DNA of 64,000 bases, from the NCBI RefSeq assembly GCF_000317475.1, contig NC_019729.1, forward strand, positions 6,586,501 to 6,650,500, given 5' to 3'. Source of the DNA: Oscillatoria nigro-viridis PCC 7112. Lineage in GTDB: Bacteria > Cyanobacteriota > Cyanobacteriia > Cyanobacteriales > Microcoleaceae. The translations under genes and the position numbers were made by a program. Below the pieces are notes generated by a model. That model made no database searches. It was not told the DNA's origin and worked only from the letters and a program-made list of their open reading frames with translations. Below are positions 26,716-36,367 of the stretch, piece after piece; within the stretch, counting starts at the first letter, position 1; each line of letters opens with the position of its first letter.

Positions 26716-29700
26716 ATGAAAAATGCCAACTTAAAGATTAAAAAGGTTGCGCTATTTATTTGTCCGTTTTCTTTGTTAATTTTTAATACTTTCGCGCAAG
26801 CACAGCCCATAGTGCCTGCTGCTGACGGTACGGGTACTGTTGTCACTCCCAGCGGCAACCGCTATGATATCAACGGCGGCAGTTTGTCGGGAGACGGCGC
26901 GAATCTTTTTCACAGTTTTGGGCAGTTTGGCTTGAATGAAGGTCAAATTGCTAATTTTCTGACTAATTCGGCTATTCAGAATATATTAGCTCGAATTGCT
27001 GGCGGGGAGGCTTCGTTAATTAACGGTTTAATTACTGTCACGGGCGGCAATTCTAATCTGTTTCTAATTAATCCTGCGGGGATTGTGTTTGGCCCGAACG
27101 CGAGTTTGAATGTGCCGGCGGCTTTTACTGCAACTACTGCTACTGGTGTCGGTTTTGGTTCAAATTGGTTTAATGCTGCGGGTACAAATAATTTTAGCGC
27201 CTTGGTTGGTACGCCAAATGCTTTTTATTTTGGTGCGGGTGTACCGGGAAGTATTGTTAATGCTGGCAATTTGGCTGTGACTCCGGGGCAAAATTTGGCT
27301 TTGCTTGGCGGTACGGTTGTCAGTACCGGGCAGTTGTCGGCTGCGGGCGGGCAAATTACTGTTGCTGCTGTTGGGGGAGATAATGTTATCCGCATTAGTC
27401 AACCGGGGCATTTGTTGAGTTTGGAAATAGCAACTGGCGGAAATTTTGGCAATTTTCAACAGACTTTGAATCCTGTTTCTTTGCCGCAGTTGCTGACAGG
27501 TACTGGGCAAAATCAGGCGGCGGGTGTTGCGGTTGCCGATGACGGTTCTGTTCGGCTTGTGGGTTCTGGTTTGCAGGTGAATTCTGGGGATGTGGCGATT
27601 GCTGCTAATGTGTCTGGGCTGCCGCAGTTGAATGCGGGAAGTGCGAATTTACGGGCTGCGGAAAATCTCACGTTAGCGGGCGCTAGGCTGCAAACTGCGG
27701 GGGATTTGACTTTGCTGGGCCGGGATGCGGTGCGGGTCAGGGACAGCGCCCAGAATCCTTTTTTGGCAAAGGCTGGGGGGAATTTATACATTCAGGCCGA
27801 TCGCACTATTGATATTCTGACTCAAAATGCGATCGGCGGCTTGTCTCTTCCCCCGCAATTCCAAAGCGGCGGCAATTTGAGTTTGGTTAGCAACGGCGTT
27901 ATTTCGGGGGATTCTCACTTTGTTTCTGGTGGCAATTTTTCGATTCGCAATTTGTCGGGAATGCCGGGAAACTTTGTCAGTTTATTTGACCCGATTATCA
28001 GTTCAGAAGCAGATGTTTTCTTGGGAGATTATACCGGAGTTTCGCTGAAAGTCGAGGCGAAGGGGAGCATTGTTGCCGAAGATATTACAATTACCGGCCC
28101 CGATATTGCATTGGGTACGGAAAATGTGAGTGGCGATCCAGATATTGCTATTTTAACCAGAAGTCCGGCCTTAATTCTGCGGGCGGGAGTGGCAAATCTG
28201 CTAAATCCTGTTAGTAACAGTTTAGGTGAAAATTCAATATTTACAAGTCCACTTTTATCAAGCAATTTGATTTCGGTTGAAAATATTTCTGCAGCCGGGC
28301 CCGTGATTTTATCAGCGCCGGGAAGTATCGCAACTAGAGATATTAATGGCGGTGAAATTAGTCTCGAAAGTAGGGAAGCAGGAGTGCTAGCTGGGGGCAG
28401 ATTAACGTCTAGTTCTACAATTAATATTCAAGCTAATGACAATATTATATTGACAAGTGACATTTCTCGTGCTGATATCAACGGCAGTATTAGTCTGAAT
28501 ACTGTTCGAGGTAATATAGTAACAGGGTCGATCGATACTGGGACTTCGGGGGCGATCGAACTCAGAGCTTTTGGCAATGTGAATTTTGGGACTTTGCAGG
28601 GATCTAATGTTGATATTACCAGTAACTCCGGGGCAGTGGGAGTGTTGACCGATCCCAATACCATCGTGCCTAATACTACACCAGTCAATATCACAGCAAC
28701 TGAAAATATCAATTTGACAGCTTTTAGGGACTTAACGGTAGGCAATCTCACCGCTGCGACTGTCAGTGCTAGCAGCAGCAATGGGCGTGTTAATACGGGT
28801 GCGATCGCTACTACCGGAGATGTCAGAATTTTAGCCGGACAGCAAATCAACACAGGGGCAATAACTGTTAATCCTGCCGCCACAAATCCAGTTAATCCCG
28901 TTATCCCTACAGTCAATCTGGACGCCCTAACTAATATTAGCGTTGATGCCATCAATGCTCCGGCGGCTACGATTGCTTTGAGAGCAACCAGCAACTTAAA
29001 TGCAGGGAGTTTGCTGGGGAGATCGGTCGATCTCAAGAGCGATCGGGGAAATATTGCGATCGGCAATACTACATCTATTGGGAATATTAATATAATAGGT
29101 TCGGTCAATGTAAATTCAGGGGATTTGCGGGGAGCAAGAGTTAATGTAAATAGCAATTCGGGAAGTATTGGTATTGGACGCGCTACAGCAACACAAAATC
29201 CTGTCAATTTAACAGCGCCGCTCGATGTGAATTCAGGGGATTTGCGGGGCGTGGGAGCTAATGTAAATAGCAGCTCGGGAAGGATTAATATTGGCAATAC
29301 CGACGCCACAACAGGAAATGTCAATTTAACAGCGCCGCTCGATGTGAATTCAGGGGATTTGCGGGGAGTTGCAGTTGATGTCACTAGCAGCAGGGGAACT
29401 GTCAGCACTGGTAATATAAGTGCTGCCGAAAGTGTGGGAATTTTAGCGGGGAACGAAATCGCAATTGGGCGAATAAATGTTAATCCTGTTGTTAGTGCCG
29501 ATCGCACTTCTACAGTAAATCTTAACGCTCAAAATGATATTGGTGTTGCATCGATCGAGGCTCCGGGCGGTAATGTTGAGATCGCAACTCCGGGTTTAGT
29601 TCGAGTGACGGGTACTTTTGACCAAAACGGCACTCCTGTTAGCATCTCGACTCTTGGCGACACTCAACCCGGTAAAGTTACGATCCGCCACGGCGGGGGC

Positions 29701-31599
29701 GATGTGAATCCGCCGACGGCTTTTTCGGTGGGAGATGCGACGACTAACGGTACTGCTGGGGCGATCGCCAGTAATGGTGTGGGTACGATTGCTCGGGGGC
29801 AATCTTTTATCAATTCTTACACTCAAGGCAATAGTGCGATCGTCACTACCAACCAACCCACTAATCCCGACAATCCGAATAATCCCCTCAATCCCGACAA
29901 TCCGAATAATCCCCTCAATCCCGACAATCCGAATAATCCCATCAATCCCGACAATCCGAATAATCCCCTCAATCCCGACAATCCGAATAATCCCCTCAAT
30001 CCCGACAATCCCCTCAATCCCCTCAATCCCGACAATCCCCTCAATCCCCTCAATCCCGACAATCCGAATAATCCCCTCAATCCCATCAATCCGAATAATC
30101 CCATAAATCCCAATAACCCCAATTCGCCCCCAATATCACCAAGGGATAGATTTCCATTAGATCGAGGGCGATTGCTTTTCCCCGATCCCAACCAACCCTT
30201 TAGCCGCCAACAGCGACAGAACCAAAATAGAATATCGCGAGATATAGGAAAACCCGGAGACAGGATGCCGCCCGAAAGAATGCAATTTCCCAGAGGACTC
30301 AGAAATTTCATCGATTCAAAAATCAGAGATTCTGTTATTCAGCCGGCATTTCGCGGCGACATCGGCAGGAATTTGGAGGCAGGCAAAATATCGGCAGCTT
30401 TGTCTCTGCTGGACAAATCTTTCAGCCAAGAATTCGGGGAATATTTCGGTCTCAACCTCAGAGACGAACTGATATCTCCAGACGAAATTAAAATAAAATT
30501 AGCATCCGTGGGGCAAGAAACTGTCACGAAACCCAGCTTAATTTATCTGTTCTCGCAACCGGAAAAATTAAATTTAATGCTAATAACTTCTTGCGGTGAA
30601 GTTGTTCACAAAAGCGTGCCGGCCGCGAACCGGGAAGCACTGCTGAAAGTTGTAACTCAGTTCAGGGATGAGATTACCAAACCGGGGGTGCGGGCTACTA
30701 CAAGTTATCTACCATCTTCGCAACAGCTTTATAAGTGGATGATTGCGCCTTTAGAGGACAGTTTGAAAAAGTGCGGAACTGATACTATTTCCTTTGTTGT
30801 CGATCGGGGTTTGAGAGGTATGCCCTTTGCTGCTTTGCACGACGGACAACAATTTTTGGTGGAAAAGTACAATCTCAGCCTGATGCCCAGCATTAATTTA
30901 ACAGATACTCGCTACGTAGATATCAGAAATTCTCAAGTTTTAGCAATGGGTGCCTCGGAATTTTCCGAGTTGAATCCTTTACCTGCGGTTCCTGCTGAAA
31001 TAGCTGCTATTTCCAGAGAGTGGCCGGGAGTTAGTTTTCTGAATGAGGGTTTCACTTTGGATAATTTGAAGCGACAGCATCAAAGCCGACCTTTTGGCAT
31101 TATTCACTTAGCTACTCACGGCGAATTTCGACCTGGAGTACCGAATAATTCTTTTATTCAGTTGTGGAATAGTCGGCTGCGACTGGATCAATTGCGGGAT
31201 TTGAGATTGAACGATCCGCAGGTGAATCTGTTAGTTTTAAGTGCTTGTCGGACTGCGGTGGGAGATGCACAGGCGGAGTTGGGTTTTGGGGGGTTGGCGC
31301 TGCAAGCGGGGGTGCAAACGGCTTTGGGGAGTTTGTGGTACGTGAGTGATGAAGGTACTTTGGGATTGATGAGTGAGTTTTACCAGCAGTTGAAGACGGC
31401 GCGAATTAAGGGGGCGGCGCTGCGACAAGCGCAAATTGCGATGTTGCGGGGAGATGTGCGTTTGGAGGGGGGAAGATTGCGGGGTTCGAGTCGGGGTGAG
31501 GGGGTGGAGTTGCCGGCTTCGCTGCAAGGGTTTGCGGATTTAAAGTTGTCGCATCCTTATTATTGGTCGGCTTTTGTGATGATTGGGAGTCCTTGGTAA
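26716..31599 (+). CDS. Fusion of TpsA-type secretion domain, repeat stalk and CHAT protease
   Basis: A 1627-residue protein. The start at 26716 is chosen because it yields a clean signal peptide (core about 11-26, cleavage near AQA); the longer frame would overlap rnhA. The TPS domain (about 30-160) has FHSFGQF and NPAGI at 119-123. Beta-helix repeats run to about 1040, including three near-identical units reading LDVNSGDLRGV. A Pro/Asn/Asp linker of repeated NPDNPNNPL units occupies about 1045-1135. The C-terminal CHAT domain (about 1290-1627) keeps the caspase-like dyad: His1468 in HLATHGEF and Cys1511 in VLSACRTAVGD. A TPS domain implies export through a TpsB pore, so the protease would be delivered outside the cell or onto its surface. 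Confidence 0.9.
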   Translation: MKNANLKIKKVALFICPFSLLIFNTFAQAQPIVPAADGTGTVVTPSGNRYDINGGSLSGDGANLFHSFGQFGLNEGQIANFLTNSAIQNILARIAGGEASLINGLITVTGGNSNLFLINPAGIVFGPNASLNVPAAFTATTATGVGFGSNWFNAAGTNNFSALVGTPNAFYFGAGVPGSIVNAGNLAVTPGQNLALLGGTVVSTGQLSAAGGQITVAAVGGDNVIRISQPGHLLSLEIATGGNFGNFQQTLNPVSLPQLLTGTGQNQAAGVAVADDGSVRLVGSGLQVNSGDVAIAANVSGLPQLNAGSANLRAAENLTLAGARLQTAGDLTLLGRDAVRVRDSAQNPFLAKAGGNLYIQADRTIDILTQNAIGGLSLPPQFQSGGNLSLVSNGVISGDSHFVSGGNFSIRNLSGMPGNFVSLFDPIISSEADVFLGDYTGVSLKVEAKGSIVAEDITITGPDIALGTENVSGDPDIAILTRSPALILRAGVANLLNPVSNSLGENSIFTSPLLSSNLISVENISAAGPVILSAPGSIATRDINGGEISLESREAGVLAGGRLTSSSTINIQANDNIILTSDISRADINGSISLNTVRGNIVTGSIDTGTSGAIELRAFGNVNFGTLQGSNVDITSNSGAVGVLTDPNTIVPNTTPVNITATENINLTAFRDLTVGNLTAATVSASSSNGRVNTGAIATTGDVRILAGQQINTGAITVNPAATNPVNPVIPTVNLDALTNISVDAINAPAATIALRATSNLNAGSLLGRSVDLKSDRGNIAIGNTTSIGNINIIGSVNVNSGDLRGARVNVNSNSGSIGIGRATATQNPVNLTAPLDVNSGDLRGVGANVNSSSGRINIGNTDATTGNVNLTAPLDVNSGDLRGVAVDVTSSRGTVSTGNISAAESVGILAGNEIAIGRINVNPVVSADRTSTVNLNAQNDIGVASIEAPGGNVEIATPGLVRVTGTFDQNGTPVSISTLGDTQPGKVTIRHGGGDVNPPTAFSVGDATTNGTAGAIASNGVGTIARGQSFINSYTQGNSAIVTTNQPTNPDNPNNPLNPDNPNNPLNPDNPNNPINPDNPNNPLNPDNPNNPLNPDNPLNPLNPDNPLNPLNPDNPNNPLNPINPNNPINPNNPNSPPISPRDRFPLDRGRLLFPDPNQPFSRQQRQNQNRISRDIGKPGDRMPPERMQFPRGLRNFIDSKIRDSVIQPAFRGDIGRNLEAGKISAALSLLDKSFSQEFGEYFGLNLRDELISPDEIKIKLASVGQETVTKPSLIYLFSQPEKLNLMLITSCGEVVHKSVPAANREALLKVVTQFRDEITKPGVRATTSYLPSSQQLYKWMIAPLEDSLKKCGTDTISFVVDRGLRGMPFAALHDGQQFLVEKYNLSLMPSINLTDTRYVDIRNSQVLAMGASEFSELNPLPAVPAEIAAISREWPGVSFLNEGFTLDNLKRQHQSRPFGIIHLATHGEFRPGVPNNSFIQLWNSRLRLDQLRDLRLNDPQVNLLVLSACRTAVGDAQAELGFGGLALQAGVQTALGSLWYVSDEGTLGLMSEFYQQLKTARIKGAALRQAQIAMLRGDVRLEGGRLRGSSRGEGVELPASLQGFADLKLSHPYYWSAFVMIGSPW
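29850..30115 (+). repeat. Array coding the NPDNPNNPL linker
   Basis: Tandem units of AATCCCGACAATCCG, AATAATCCCCTC and variants code NPDN, PNNPL and PLNPLN repeats between the stalk and the CHAT domain. The near-identical DNA suggests copy-number instability. Confidence 0.85.
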
Positions 31600-31823
31600 A
31601 GCAGGATTAAAAATTAATGTAAGGTATAAATTCGCACCTGACTATCATACTTAATTAATTGACAATATTTGGGAAGTAAAGTAGGATGGAAAATCATATA
31701 TTTAATTCTAATAGATTAGATGCACAATGACAATTCAGAAAGTAATGAAGGCCTCATAAGTACATGAGTTAAATTAAATAAACTAAACGAAAGATATTCT
31801 GTAGTGTGAGAATTGAGGGAAAA

Positions 31824-32900
31824 ATGAGTGACCTAGCGCAACAAAAATTAAGTAGCAGTCGAATTTCTTGGATTGACAACTTAAGAGCTTTTGGTATTTT
31901 ATCGATCGTATTGGTGCATACAGGGCGTCTAGATAGTGGACTTGATTTATATGCAGCTTCATTTTTTATGCCTTTATTTTTCTTGATTTCTGGATTTTTT
32001 GTCAAAGAATCTATTCGACAAGAGAAATTTATTGAATTTGTAAAAATCAAGGCTCAACGGCTACTAATTCCTTATTTAAGCTTTGGCATTTTTAGCTACA
32101 TAATGTGGTTTTTCATAATAGGGAAAATCAAGAAAGATGCGCTGCCGATTAATCCAATAGTACATTTTTTAACTAATATTATATACGGAGTCGGGGGTTG
32201 GGGATGGCTAGATTTTAATATTACGCTCTGGTTCTTTCCCTGTTTGTTTGTCACGGAATTACTCTTCTTTTTCCTAATTCGTTTACCCTCTCGTAAAAGC
32301 CTAGGAGTTGCCCTGTTTAGTTTATCTGTTATTGGCTACTTTTTCTTTAAAGTGGTCGATATCCAAAAATTTAGACTGCCATTTGGCATTGACATTGCCT
32401 TAACAGCGGTAGTTTTCTATGGCCTAGGCTACTTAGTTAAACCTTATGTTTTGAATGATAGCTTTAAAGTGTGGTATCAGTGGCCACTTTTGCTACTGGG
32501 AACGTTAGCTTATATCGTGTTTTCAAATCTCAATCAGCAAAGTGCTTTTATTATTGGAAATTTTGGTAATAACTATTTCTTTTTTTACTTGGCAGCACTG
32601 TCTGGAATATTATTTTGGGCACAGATTTCTCGATTGATTAAGCCGAATAAGCTGTTAACAGAAATCGGTAAAAATACTCTGGTTATTTTTCCGCTGCATC
32701 TGTTGCTATTTCCATTTTTTACAGGTGTTTTAGTCTATGTATTTAAAGTACCTAAAAGTTCCCTAGAACACTCCAATATTGTTGCGTTAGCTTACACTAT
32801 ATTATCTGCATTGATCCTGATTCCGATCGCTTGGGGTTTGAATCGCTATGTGCCATTTTTACTGGGCTACAACCGTCAAAAAAAAAGTATCAACCAGTGA
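31824..32900 (+). CDS. Acyltransferase family 3 membrane protein
   Basis: A 358-residue protein with about ten membrane segments and the family-3 opening RISWIDNLRAFGILSIVLVHTGR, where the histidine is the likely catalytic residue. A second signature, FFMPLFFLISGFF, follows. Members transfer acyl groups to sugars, lipids or polysaccharides. GAGGGA before the ATG at 31824 supports this start over the GTG at 31806. Base composition is more A/T-rich than neighbouring genes, with few HIP1 sites, so recent acquisition is possible. It may modify exported polysaccharide; substrate unknown. Confidence 0.87.
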   Translation: MSDLAQQKLSSSRISWIDNLRAFGILSIVLVHTGRLDSGLDLYAASFFMPLFFLISGFFVKESIRQEKFIEFVKIKAQRLLIPYLSFGIFSYIMWFFIIGKIKKDALPINPIVHFLTNIIYGVGGWGWLDFNITLWFFPCLFVTELLFFFLIRLPSRKSLGVALFSLSVIGYFFFKVVDIQKFRLPFGIDIALTAVVFYGLGYLVKPYVLNDSFKVWYQWPLLLLGTLAYIVFSNLNQQSAFIIGNFGNNYFFFYLAALSGILFWAQISRLIKPNKLLTEIGKNTLVIFPLHLLLFPFFTGVLVYVFKVPKSSLEHSNIVALAYTILSALILIPIAWGLNRYVPFLLGYNRQKKSINQ

Positions 32901-33562
32901 ATTACCGCACTTATGCTGAGGGCATTTATGCTGAAAGTAATAAAAGAAAGGGTGGAAGTAATCAAGAAATTCCTAACAATCTTGGCGGTTGCTATAGTAT
33001 GGGATGTGGTCAAGCTCAGGCAAGATTTTGCTGGGGTTTTACTGATTTTATCGGGAAAGGTCGATCGCCCGCAAGCCAGCAAGTTCTCAGTGCGATCGGC
33101 CTTTTCACTATTTTTTATGCCGAGTCCGCCACCACACGATCGCTTGATATCGTTTCCGGTTGCACCGGAATTATTATATAGAGGACACGGCGCCGTGCCA
33201 ATTTGTGTCAACAAACACGTCAAACCCTCAGTCCGCAAGGGATTTAAACCCCTGCCGGTATTTGGGATTAAGTGATATTTGGGATTAAGTTGACACCAAT
33301 CAATAGCCATTGACGTGTCCCTAAAAGGGCTTACTGTCGCGCTTGCACCAAAGAAATCCGGTTTTTACCAAATCTACTGAGGATCGCGAATTAAATAACT
33401 TACAATTTTAATTGTTATTGTGGGATGGGCGTCCCGCCCGTCCTTTTTGAACGGGCGGGACGCCCATCCCACTTTCAAGAGTGGAAGTTATTTAATTCTC
33501 ATTCCTGACTGAAACGAAGTATTATCGTAAAAACCGGGTTTTTTGACTCCCATGCGTAAGTC
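32901..33562. other. Gene-free stretch containing a palindromic miniature element
   Basis: Short frames here look like spacer DNA and none is convincing. Visible features are the miniature element at 33380-33506 and a duplicated TATTTGGGATTAAGT (about 33257-33290). Confidence 0.6.
33380..33506. mobile_element. Palindromic miniature element, copy B
   Basis: Core 33388-33498 is an inverted copy of 19651-19761, both 111 bp. Only two base differences were noticed, both in the hairpin loop region. The near-identity of two non-coding copies 14 kb apart indicates recent movement. Confidence 0.85.
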
Positions 33563-34282
33563 CTACTCAACTAAAGCTTGCCGCTGAGCCTCCAACAATT
33601 CCTGAATCCCTATTTCTGCCACATCCAAAATTTGATTTAACTGACTCCTACTGAAACTTCCTTCTTCTGCAGTTCCCTGAATTTCGATGATATTCAAATC
33701 TCCATTCATCACCACATTACAATCAATTTCCGCCGCCACATCTTCCACATAATTCAAATCTAAAAACGGCTCGCCTTCCAAAAGTCCCACAGACACGGCC
33801 GCCACTTGGCGAATCAAGGGCGATCGCACTAAATCACCTTTTTGCACCAACTTGTTCAAAGCATCAGCCACAGCCACAAACCCGCCAGTAATTGAAGTCG
33901 TGCGAGTCCCCGCGTCCGCTTGCAAAACATCCGCATCGACAAGTATTGTGCGTTCTCCCAATAGTTGCATATCCAAGCACGATCGCAAACTGCGCCCAAT
34001 CAACCGCTGAATCTCTTGAGTCCGTCCCGATAATTTCATAAATTCCCGCTCTTGTCGCTGCGGCGTAGATCCCGGCAACATTCGGTATTCCGCTGTCAGC
34101 CAACCTTGTCCGGTATTCTCCAGAAATCTCGGCACTCCCGGCTTGATTGTAACGCTGCAAAGTACCTGAGTATCGCCACTTTTTGCGAGCACGGAACCGC
34201 TAGCAAATTTGGTAAACTCTCGATCGAAACTAATCGGACGAAGTTGATTTGGTTGTCTGCCGTCGGGACGCTGGAAAGACAT
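33563..34282 (-). CDS. rph: Ribonuclease PH
   Basis: A 239-residue phosphorolytic 3'-to-5' exoribonuclease that trims tRNA 3' ends. Full-length signatures are RPDGR---LRPISF, GWLTAEYRMLPGST, R--EI-RLIGRSLR and the phosphate-site segment DADVLQADAGTRTTSITG. Length is normal for the family. It is on the same strand as the downstream-located adenylate kinase gene but 137 bp apart, with a heptamer repeat between. Confidence 0.95.
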   Translation of the reverse strand: MSFQRPDGRQPNQLRPISFDREFTKFASGSVLAKSGDTQVLCSVTIKPGVPRFLENTGQGWLTAEYRMLPGSTPQRQEREFMKLSGRTQEIQRLIGRSLRSCLDMQLLGERTILVDADVLQADAGTRTTSITGGFVAVADALNKLVQKGDLVRSPLIRQVAAVSVGLLEGEPFLDLNYVEDVAAEIDCNVVMNGDLNIIEIQGTAEEGSFSRSQLNQILDVAEIGIQELLEAQRQALVE

Positions 34283-34382
34283 AAGATTTAGGTGATTCGT
34301 AATGGGTAATTGGGAATTAAAAATTGGGAAGTGAGCATTAATATTCCGGCTTTTTGTGATTCGTTACATATCCAGTCATTCA

Positions 34383-34412
34383 ATCTAAAATCTAAAATCT
34401 AAAATCTAAAAT
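34383..34412. repeat. STRR heptamer array (AATCTAA)n
   Basis: Four AAAATCT-type units just after the adenylate kinase stop codon. Confidence 0.8.
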
Positions 34413-34419
34413 GATCTGA

Positions 34420-34980
34420 CTATTTGACCTTAGCCTCGAGCAATTTGAGAAGATCCTGCTGGACTTGTTCAGGCGATTGGTCGCCATTGACAGTTAACAA
34501 TTTGTTGCGGTATTCGTAATACTCTAAAAGAGGAATAGTGCGTTCGTGGAACAAATCGAGCCGGCGCTGTAAAATTTCAGGGTGGTCATCCGATCGATCC
34601 CGTTCGATCGACCTGCTCCGCAAAACCTCGATCGGCACTTTCAACCAAATCGCCCAATCTAGCTCCTGCGCCAAATCGTCCAGCAAAAAATCCAACTCCT
34701 CAGCTTGAAAAGCCGTTCGCGGATATCCCTCCAATACCCAGCCATTAAAGACATCCCACAGCAGCAGCCGGCGGCCGATAAATCGAATCAAAATTTCATC
34801 GGGAACTAGCTCCCCTTTTTCCACATAAGACACCGCCAACTTGCCCAAGTCTGTTTCACCGGCGATTTCCGCGCGGAGAATGTCCCCTACTGCAAGCAAA
34901 GGAATGCTCACTTTGCTGCACAGTTTTTCAGCTTGCGTTCCCTTCCCCGCTCCTGGCCCTCCCAGAATCACCAATCTCAC
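34420..34980 (-). CDS. adk: Adenylate kinase, short-LID type
   Basis: A 186-residue nucleoside monophosphate kinase that interconverts AMP, ATP and ADP. The P-loop GGPGAGKGT is at residues 7-15. The AMP-site segment reads VLEGYPRT (usually GFPRT). The LID between RSRSIERDRSDD and EILQRRL is only a few residues, so this is the short form. Start: a GTG at 34980 is preceded by AGGAG at good spacing and gives the usual opening MRLVILGGPG; the ATG 30 bases upstream would add ten atypical residues. Cyanobacteria often carry more than one adk. Confidence 0.87.
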   Translation of the reverse strand: MRLVILGGPGAGKGTQAEKLCSKVSIPLLAVGDILRAEIAGETDLGKLAVSYVEKGELVPDEILIRFIGRRLLLWDVFNGWVLEGYPRTAFQAEELDFLLDDLAQELDWAIWLKVPIEVLRSRSIERDRSDDHPEILQRRLDLFHERTIPLLEYYEYRNKLLTVNGDQSPEQVQQDLLKLLEAKVK

Positions 34981-35010
34981 AGTCCTTGCTCCTAGTGCCG
35001 CGACATTCAA

Positions 35011-35334
35011 ATTCTACGCGATGTGTACCTTCACTTAACAGTCCTGGACTTTCCAAGACTCTCATCGCTTTGCTTTTTCACCGTCTAACTATCTAACTGG
35101 GGCGCTCCCCGCCGTATTTTAGTAAAAAACCCCGTTTCTGCGTAAGTGCTAATTGAGTTCAAAAATCGAACAAAAGACTGCGAATGCCACTGCCGCTAGC
35201 TTTTGACAACTTGTATATCTAGTGTTCGATCCGATGTGCGCTCGGCCCCGTACACTATATATTGTCAAGCAGGCTTGGGCCGTGTCAAGGTCGGAGCTGC
35301 ACTCAAGACTTAGTTGCTGATTAAATATTGCCCT
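35011..35334. other. Gene-free stretch between divergent genes
   Basis: No gene is seen. It holds an A/T-rich TATATATTG segment near 35256, upstream of the CobO-like gene, and a GTAAAAAACCCCGTTTCTGC repeat-like segment near 35123. Confidence 0.5.
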
Positions 35335-35862
35335 ATGGTTGCTCAGTTACAAACCCCTAAACTCAATTTAACCCACAGCTTGCCCTACACAGTTCAAGGG
35401 CTGGTGCAAGTTTTTACAGCCCCGCACCGCTGCTTTTTTACCAGTGTCATGGCTCAAGCCCTCAGAATTGCAGGACAGGGATCTCCCGTGCTAGCGGTGC
35501 AGTTCCTCAAAGGGGGAATTAATCAAGGGCATCAGCATCCGGTGCGGCTGGGGCAAAATTTAGATTGGGTGCGCTGCGATTTGTCACGCTGCATTGAGAA
35601 TGCCGATTTAGATGAGCTGGAGACGCGATCGATCGAACAATTGTGGGAGTATGTTCAAAAGGCGGTGCGCGAAGGTCGTTATTCCTTAGTTATTCTCGAT
35701 GAATTGAGTTTAGCGGTTAATTTGGGCTTGATTCCCGAAGCCGAAGTGGTGGCATTGATTGACAGCAAGCCCCATCATTTGGATATGATTTTTACCGGGC
35801 CATCCATGCCCCAAAGAATTTTGGATGTTGCCGACCAAATTACTGAAATTCGCCGCAGTTAA
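35335..35862 (+). CDS. CobO/BtuR-like P-loop protein with degenerate Walker A
   Basis: A 175-residue protein with the overall pattern of corrinoid adenosyltransferase (CobO/BtuR): a first strand QVFTA, AQALRIAGQGSPVLAVQFLKGG, the Walker B segment YSLVILDELSLAVNLGL, and a C-terminal DMIFTGPSMPQRILDVADQITE. In place of the Walker A (GNGKGKTTA) it reads APHRCFFTS, with no lysine for phosphate. ATP-dependent adenosylation therefore looks unlikely or altered. ATG at 35335 is preferred over a TTG 21 bases before it. No other cobalamin genes are nearby. Confidence 0.75.
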   Translation: MVAQLQTPKLNLTHSLPYTVQGLVQVFTAPHRCFFTSVMAQALRIAGQGSPVLAVQFLKGGINQGHQHPVRLGQNLDWVRCDLSRCIENADLDELETRSIEQLWEYVQKAVREGRYSLVILDELSLAVNLGLIPEAEVVALIDSKPHHLDMIFTGPSMPQRILDVADQITEIRRS

Positions 35863-36367
35863 GGACAATGATTCAAGTTGCGATCGCCTTTGTAGCGGTC
35901 GCATTTTTTATGTAAAAAAACAGTATCTAAAAAAAGAGGCGATCGCTGAGATCGAAGAGCGATTCCCTACCCTACCCTACGGGAACCCCTACGGGGAACG
36001 GGAACCCCTGCGGGGAAAGGGATAGCTGCGCTTCACGCACGCCGATCGATTTACCAGCGACGTTACGCTTGAACTACCGGATCGAACACAACACTCAATC
36101 GATCCGCCGGCACCATCCCCTTGATAATTTTCAAGTGACCCTCTGCATCAGACAAACTGCGAAACTCACCCACAACCACCTTTGCCAGATTTGGAAGCGA
36201 AGGGATTGTGATTGTATCTTATTTTTCGCTTTTTTTAGAGCTAATTTCTACATAACAGATGATTAAACTCAAAATTTGTTAACTCTTTAATTCCCCACTC
36301 AAAACTCTTTCATGACTAACACTTCGACTTCGCTTCGGGTGCAGCCTGAGTAATAAATTCTGCCTTC
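35863..36367. other. Gene-free stretch before the IS630-type element
   Basis: No gene is seen. A short direct repeat GGGAACCCCT(A/G)CGGGGAA occurs twice at 35980-36020. Confidence 0.55.

Noticed and set aside
28428..29507. 359-codon minus-strand frame
   Set aside because: It lies fully inside the TPS-CHAT fusion gene and arises from its repetitive, stop-poor sequence.
32913..33275. 120-codon plus-strand frame after the acyltransferase
   Set aside because: No family resemblance; composition looks like spacer DNA and it crosses repeat-like sequence.
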